A stretch of DNA of 64,000 nt from Candidatus Methylacidiphilales bacterium (GTDB taxonomy: Bacteria > Pseudomonadota > Gammaproteobacteria > JASGCS01): positions 17,076 to 81,075 of the forward strand of contig JASGCS010000004.1 in NCBI GenBank assembly GCA_030054035.1, given 5' to 3'. Positions 62,345-64,000 of this stretch are shown one piece after another. The position numbers were made by a program, and so were the translations under genes. Numbering within the stretch: position 1 is the stretch's first letter; each line of letters opens with the position of its first letter. Below the pieces are notes generated by a model. It was given only the letters and a program-made list of their open reading frames with translations. It made no database searches and had not been told where the DNA came from.

Positions 62345-62350
62345 ATTTTT

Positions 62351-63136
62351 ATGCGTTTAACCATTCACGATATCAATCAGCTTAAAAAAGCCAAGAAAAA
62401 AATAGTCTGCGCTACTAGCTATGATGCTAGTTTTGCACAGATACTTGATAGTCATGTGGATATTCAGTTGGTAGGTGATTCTTTGGGCATGGTTGTGCAG
62501 GGTCATCAGGATACCATAGCAGTTTCTCTTGAAGAGATGGTCTATCATACTAAATGCGTGGTACGGGGTTCAAAAAAATCAATGGTTATGGCTGACACAC
62601 CCTTTCTTAGCTGTCGTAATGTAGAACAAACCTTTATTACTGCACATGCTCTTCTGGCTGAAGGTGCTACAATTTTAAAAATAGAGCATGCTTCAATACA
62701 ACCGATGCTTATTCAATCGTTAAGTGAGCAGGGTATTGCGGTTTGCGCTCATATTGGATTACGACCGCAGCATATTCTTAAAAAAGGGGTTTATCAATAC
62801 GAGGGTGTTACTTCGGAAAGTAGTGCGCAGTTGTTTGAATACGCTAAACATTTAGAGATGGTTGGCGCTTGTATGATTTTATTAGAATGTGTACCAGCAA
62901 AACTTGCACTAGATATCACTAATGCGTTGCAAATTCCAGTAATTGGAATTGGTTCTGGGAAAGATTGTGACGGTCAAATTTTAGTCACGTACGATATCAT
63001 TGGGTTATCTGCCAAGGCTCCTTCTTTTTCTAAAAATTATCTTAGCACCACTACAGGGATCTCACAAGCGTTGAGTAACTATGCTCGAGAGGTGCGCGAG
63101 GGTAGTTTTCCTGATCAAAGCCACATTAAGTACTAA
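62351..63136 (+). CDS. panB: Ketopantoate hydroxymethyltransferase
   Basis: Adds a hydroxymethyl group from 5,10-methylene-THF to 2-oxoisovalerate for pantothenate. It has 261 residues. CATSYDASFAQI, VGDSLGMVVQGH (metal site), ADTPFLSC and GIGSGKDCDGQILV are diagnostic. Probably leaderless. panC follows after two bases. Confidence 0.96.
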   Translation: MRLTIHDINQLKKAKKKIVCATSYDASFAQILDSHVDIQLVGDSLGMVVQGHQDTIAVSLEEMVYHTKCVVRGSKKSMVMADTPFLSCRNVEQTFITAHALLAEGATILKIEHASIQPMLIQSLSEQGIAVCAHIGLRPQHILKKGVYQYEGVTSESSAQLFEYAKHLEMVGACMILLECVPAKLALDITNALQIPVIGIGSGKDCDGQILVTYDIIGLSAKAPSFSKNYLSTTTGISQALSNYAREVREGSFPDQSHIKY

Positions 63137-63138
63137 TC

Positions 63139-64000
63139 ATGGCGGAGGTATTAAGGTCCTGTGCACTCCTACGCGCTTGGAGAGATAAACAAAAATCAGT
63201 GGTGCTTGTTCCTACCATGGGCAATCTGCATCAGGGTCATCTATCGTTATGTCAGCAGGCAAAAAAATATTCTGGAAACCTTGTAGTATCAATTTTTGTT
63301 AACCCTACCCAGTTTGAGCGCTCTGATCAATATAGAAGCTATCCGAGAACACTGGATGCTGACCTAGCATTGTTATCAACCGTTCTTGACGAGACAGATG
63401 TTGTATTTGTGCCCGATGAAAAAGAAATGTACCCTCATAGTAAAGAAATTGAATCACAAAAAATTGAAATTAATGTTGGTGGGATCGGGCAAGTACTTGA
63501 AGGGGCTTTTCGTGCTGGGCATTTTTCTGGGGTTGCAACTATAATTCTTAAATTATTTCATGTGGTTTCTCCTCACCGTGCATTATTTGGTAAAAAAGAT
63601 TACCAACAGCTCCGCGTGATAGAGCGACTCTGTGCAGAGCTACTAATACCAGTGACTATCGTTGGAGCTGAAACCGTTCGCGCTGAGTCTGGTCTGGCGC
63701 TTAGTTCTAGAAATCAGTTTTTAAGTGAACAGGAATCCAGTATCGCCCCGCTGTTTTACGCTACATTAAAAAAACTTGCTAATGTAATGCAGCAAGATGG
63801 CGACAAGGCAAGCACTATTGCTGAATCTATTAAAAGCCTTAATGCAAAAAACATTAGCGTTGATTATTTAGAATTATGGGATCAGCAATTGATGAGGCGT
63901 TTTGACGATGGAGACTCGCTTGCTGGGACAAATGGCTTTGTCTTACTTGGTGCTTGCAGAATGGAGAAGGTTAGATTGCTTGATGCCTATGAATTTAATT
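63139..64000 (+). CDS. panC: Pantothenate synthetase, 3' partial
   Basis: The frame is open to the window edge; 287 codons are visible, nearly the whole protein. PTMGNLHQGHLSL (ATP-binding HxGH), FVNPTQFERSDQYRSYPRT, GHFSGVATIILKLF, LFGKKDYQQL and ALSSRNQFLS are canonical. It joins pantoate to beta-alanine. The ATG lies two bases after the panB stop. Confidence 0.96.
   Translation, partial: MAEVLRSCALLRAWRDKQKSVVLVPTMGNLHQGHLSLCQQAKKYSGNLVVSIFVNPTQFERSDQYRSYPRTLDADLALLSTVLDETDVVFVPDEKEMYPHSKEIESQKIEINVGGIGQVLEGAFRAGHFSGVATIILKLFHVVSPHRALFGKKDYQQLRVIERLCAELLIPVTIVGAETVRAESGLALSSRNQFLSEQESSIAPLFYATLKKLANVMQQDGDKASTIAESIKSLNAKNISVDYLELWDQQLMRRFDDGDSLAGTNGFVLLGACRMEKVRLLDAYEFN

Overview
The window is a gene-dense, AT-rich stretch of a proteobacterial chromosome. 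Several features point to the beta/gamma branch, most likely a low-GC betaproteobacterium: a homodimeric-type pyruvate dehydrogenase (aceE-aceF-lpd), purN-purM next to an Hda-like gene, a dapA-bamC pair, a dxs-ispA-xseB block followed by folE2, and rpsP-trmD-rplS. This placement is inferred from gene content and order. No rRNA, tRNA, transposase or prophage gene was recognised.

Layout. 1-2628: the 3' part of a large Ser/Thr/Asn-rich surface-type protein. 2625-10762 (minus): pyruvate dehydrogenase genes plus PEP carboxylase in one operon. 10804-31682: housekeeping genes, namely argG, purN/purM, hda, proS, a PilB/GspE ATPase, dapA/bamC, folE2, dxs, ispA, xseB, radA, a CorC-type protein and a CcsA-type protein; several envelope proteins (TorF-, DUF3108-, DUF4124-, DUF3570- and TlpA-like) lie among them. 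31820-35064: rpsP, trmD, rplS (no rimM), a P-II protein and pcnB. 35086-46093: a catabolic-looking region with three CaiB/BaiF-type CoA-transferases, two HMG-CoA-lyase-type enzymes, a VOC-like protein, an MDR reductase, an MFS transporter and an amidohydrolase. 46126-47925: small envelope genes. 57753-60460: an unusual cassette with a cupin and an AMP-ligase-like protein. 60463-64000: folK, an aldehyde dehydrogenase, panB and partial panC.

The main system is a complete type II-B CRISPR-Cas locus at about 47.95-57.4 kb. It has a 33-repeat array of identical 37-bp repeats, a tracrRNA gene that I locate at about 50471-50551, cas4, cas2 and cas1 on the minus strand, and a 1624-residue Cas9 with intact RuvC and HNH residues on the plus strand. 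Unlike the co-directional cas9-cas1-cas2-cas4 operon of Francisella novicida, cas9 here is divergent from the adaptation genes. The tracrRNA runs head-on into the 3' end of cas4 and shares its terminator with the cas4 stop codon. A degenerate inverted repeat-like element sits in the presumed leader.

A general property of the window is that many first genes of transcription units have a TATAAT-like box only 6-13 bases before the start codon and no Shine-Dalgarno sequence. This implies leaderless or nearly leaderless mRNAs (panB, dapA, hda, the DUF4124 gene, the PilB-type gene, folE2, a metallo-hydrolase, a hypothetical gene and cas9). Genes inside operons often overlap by ATGA or TAATG.
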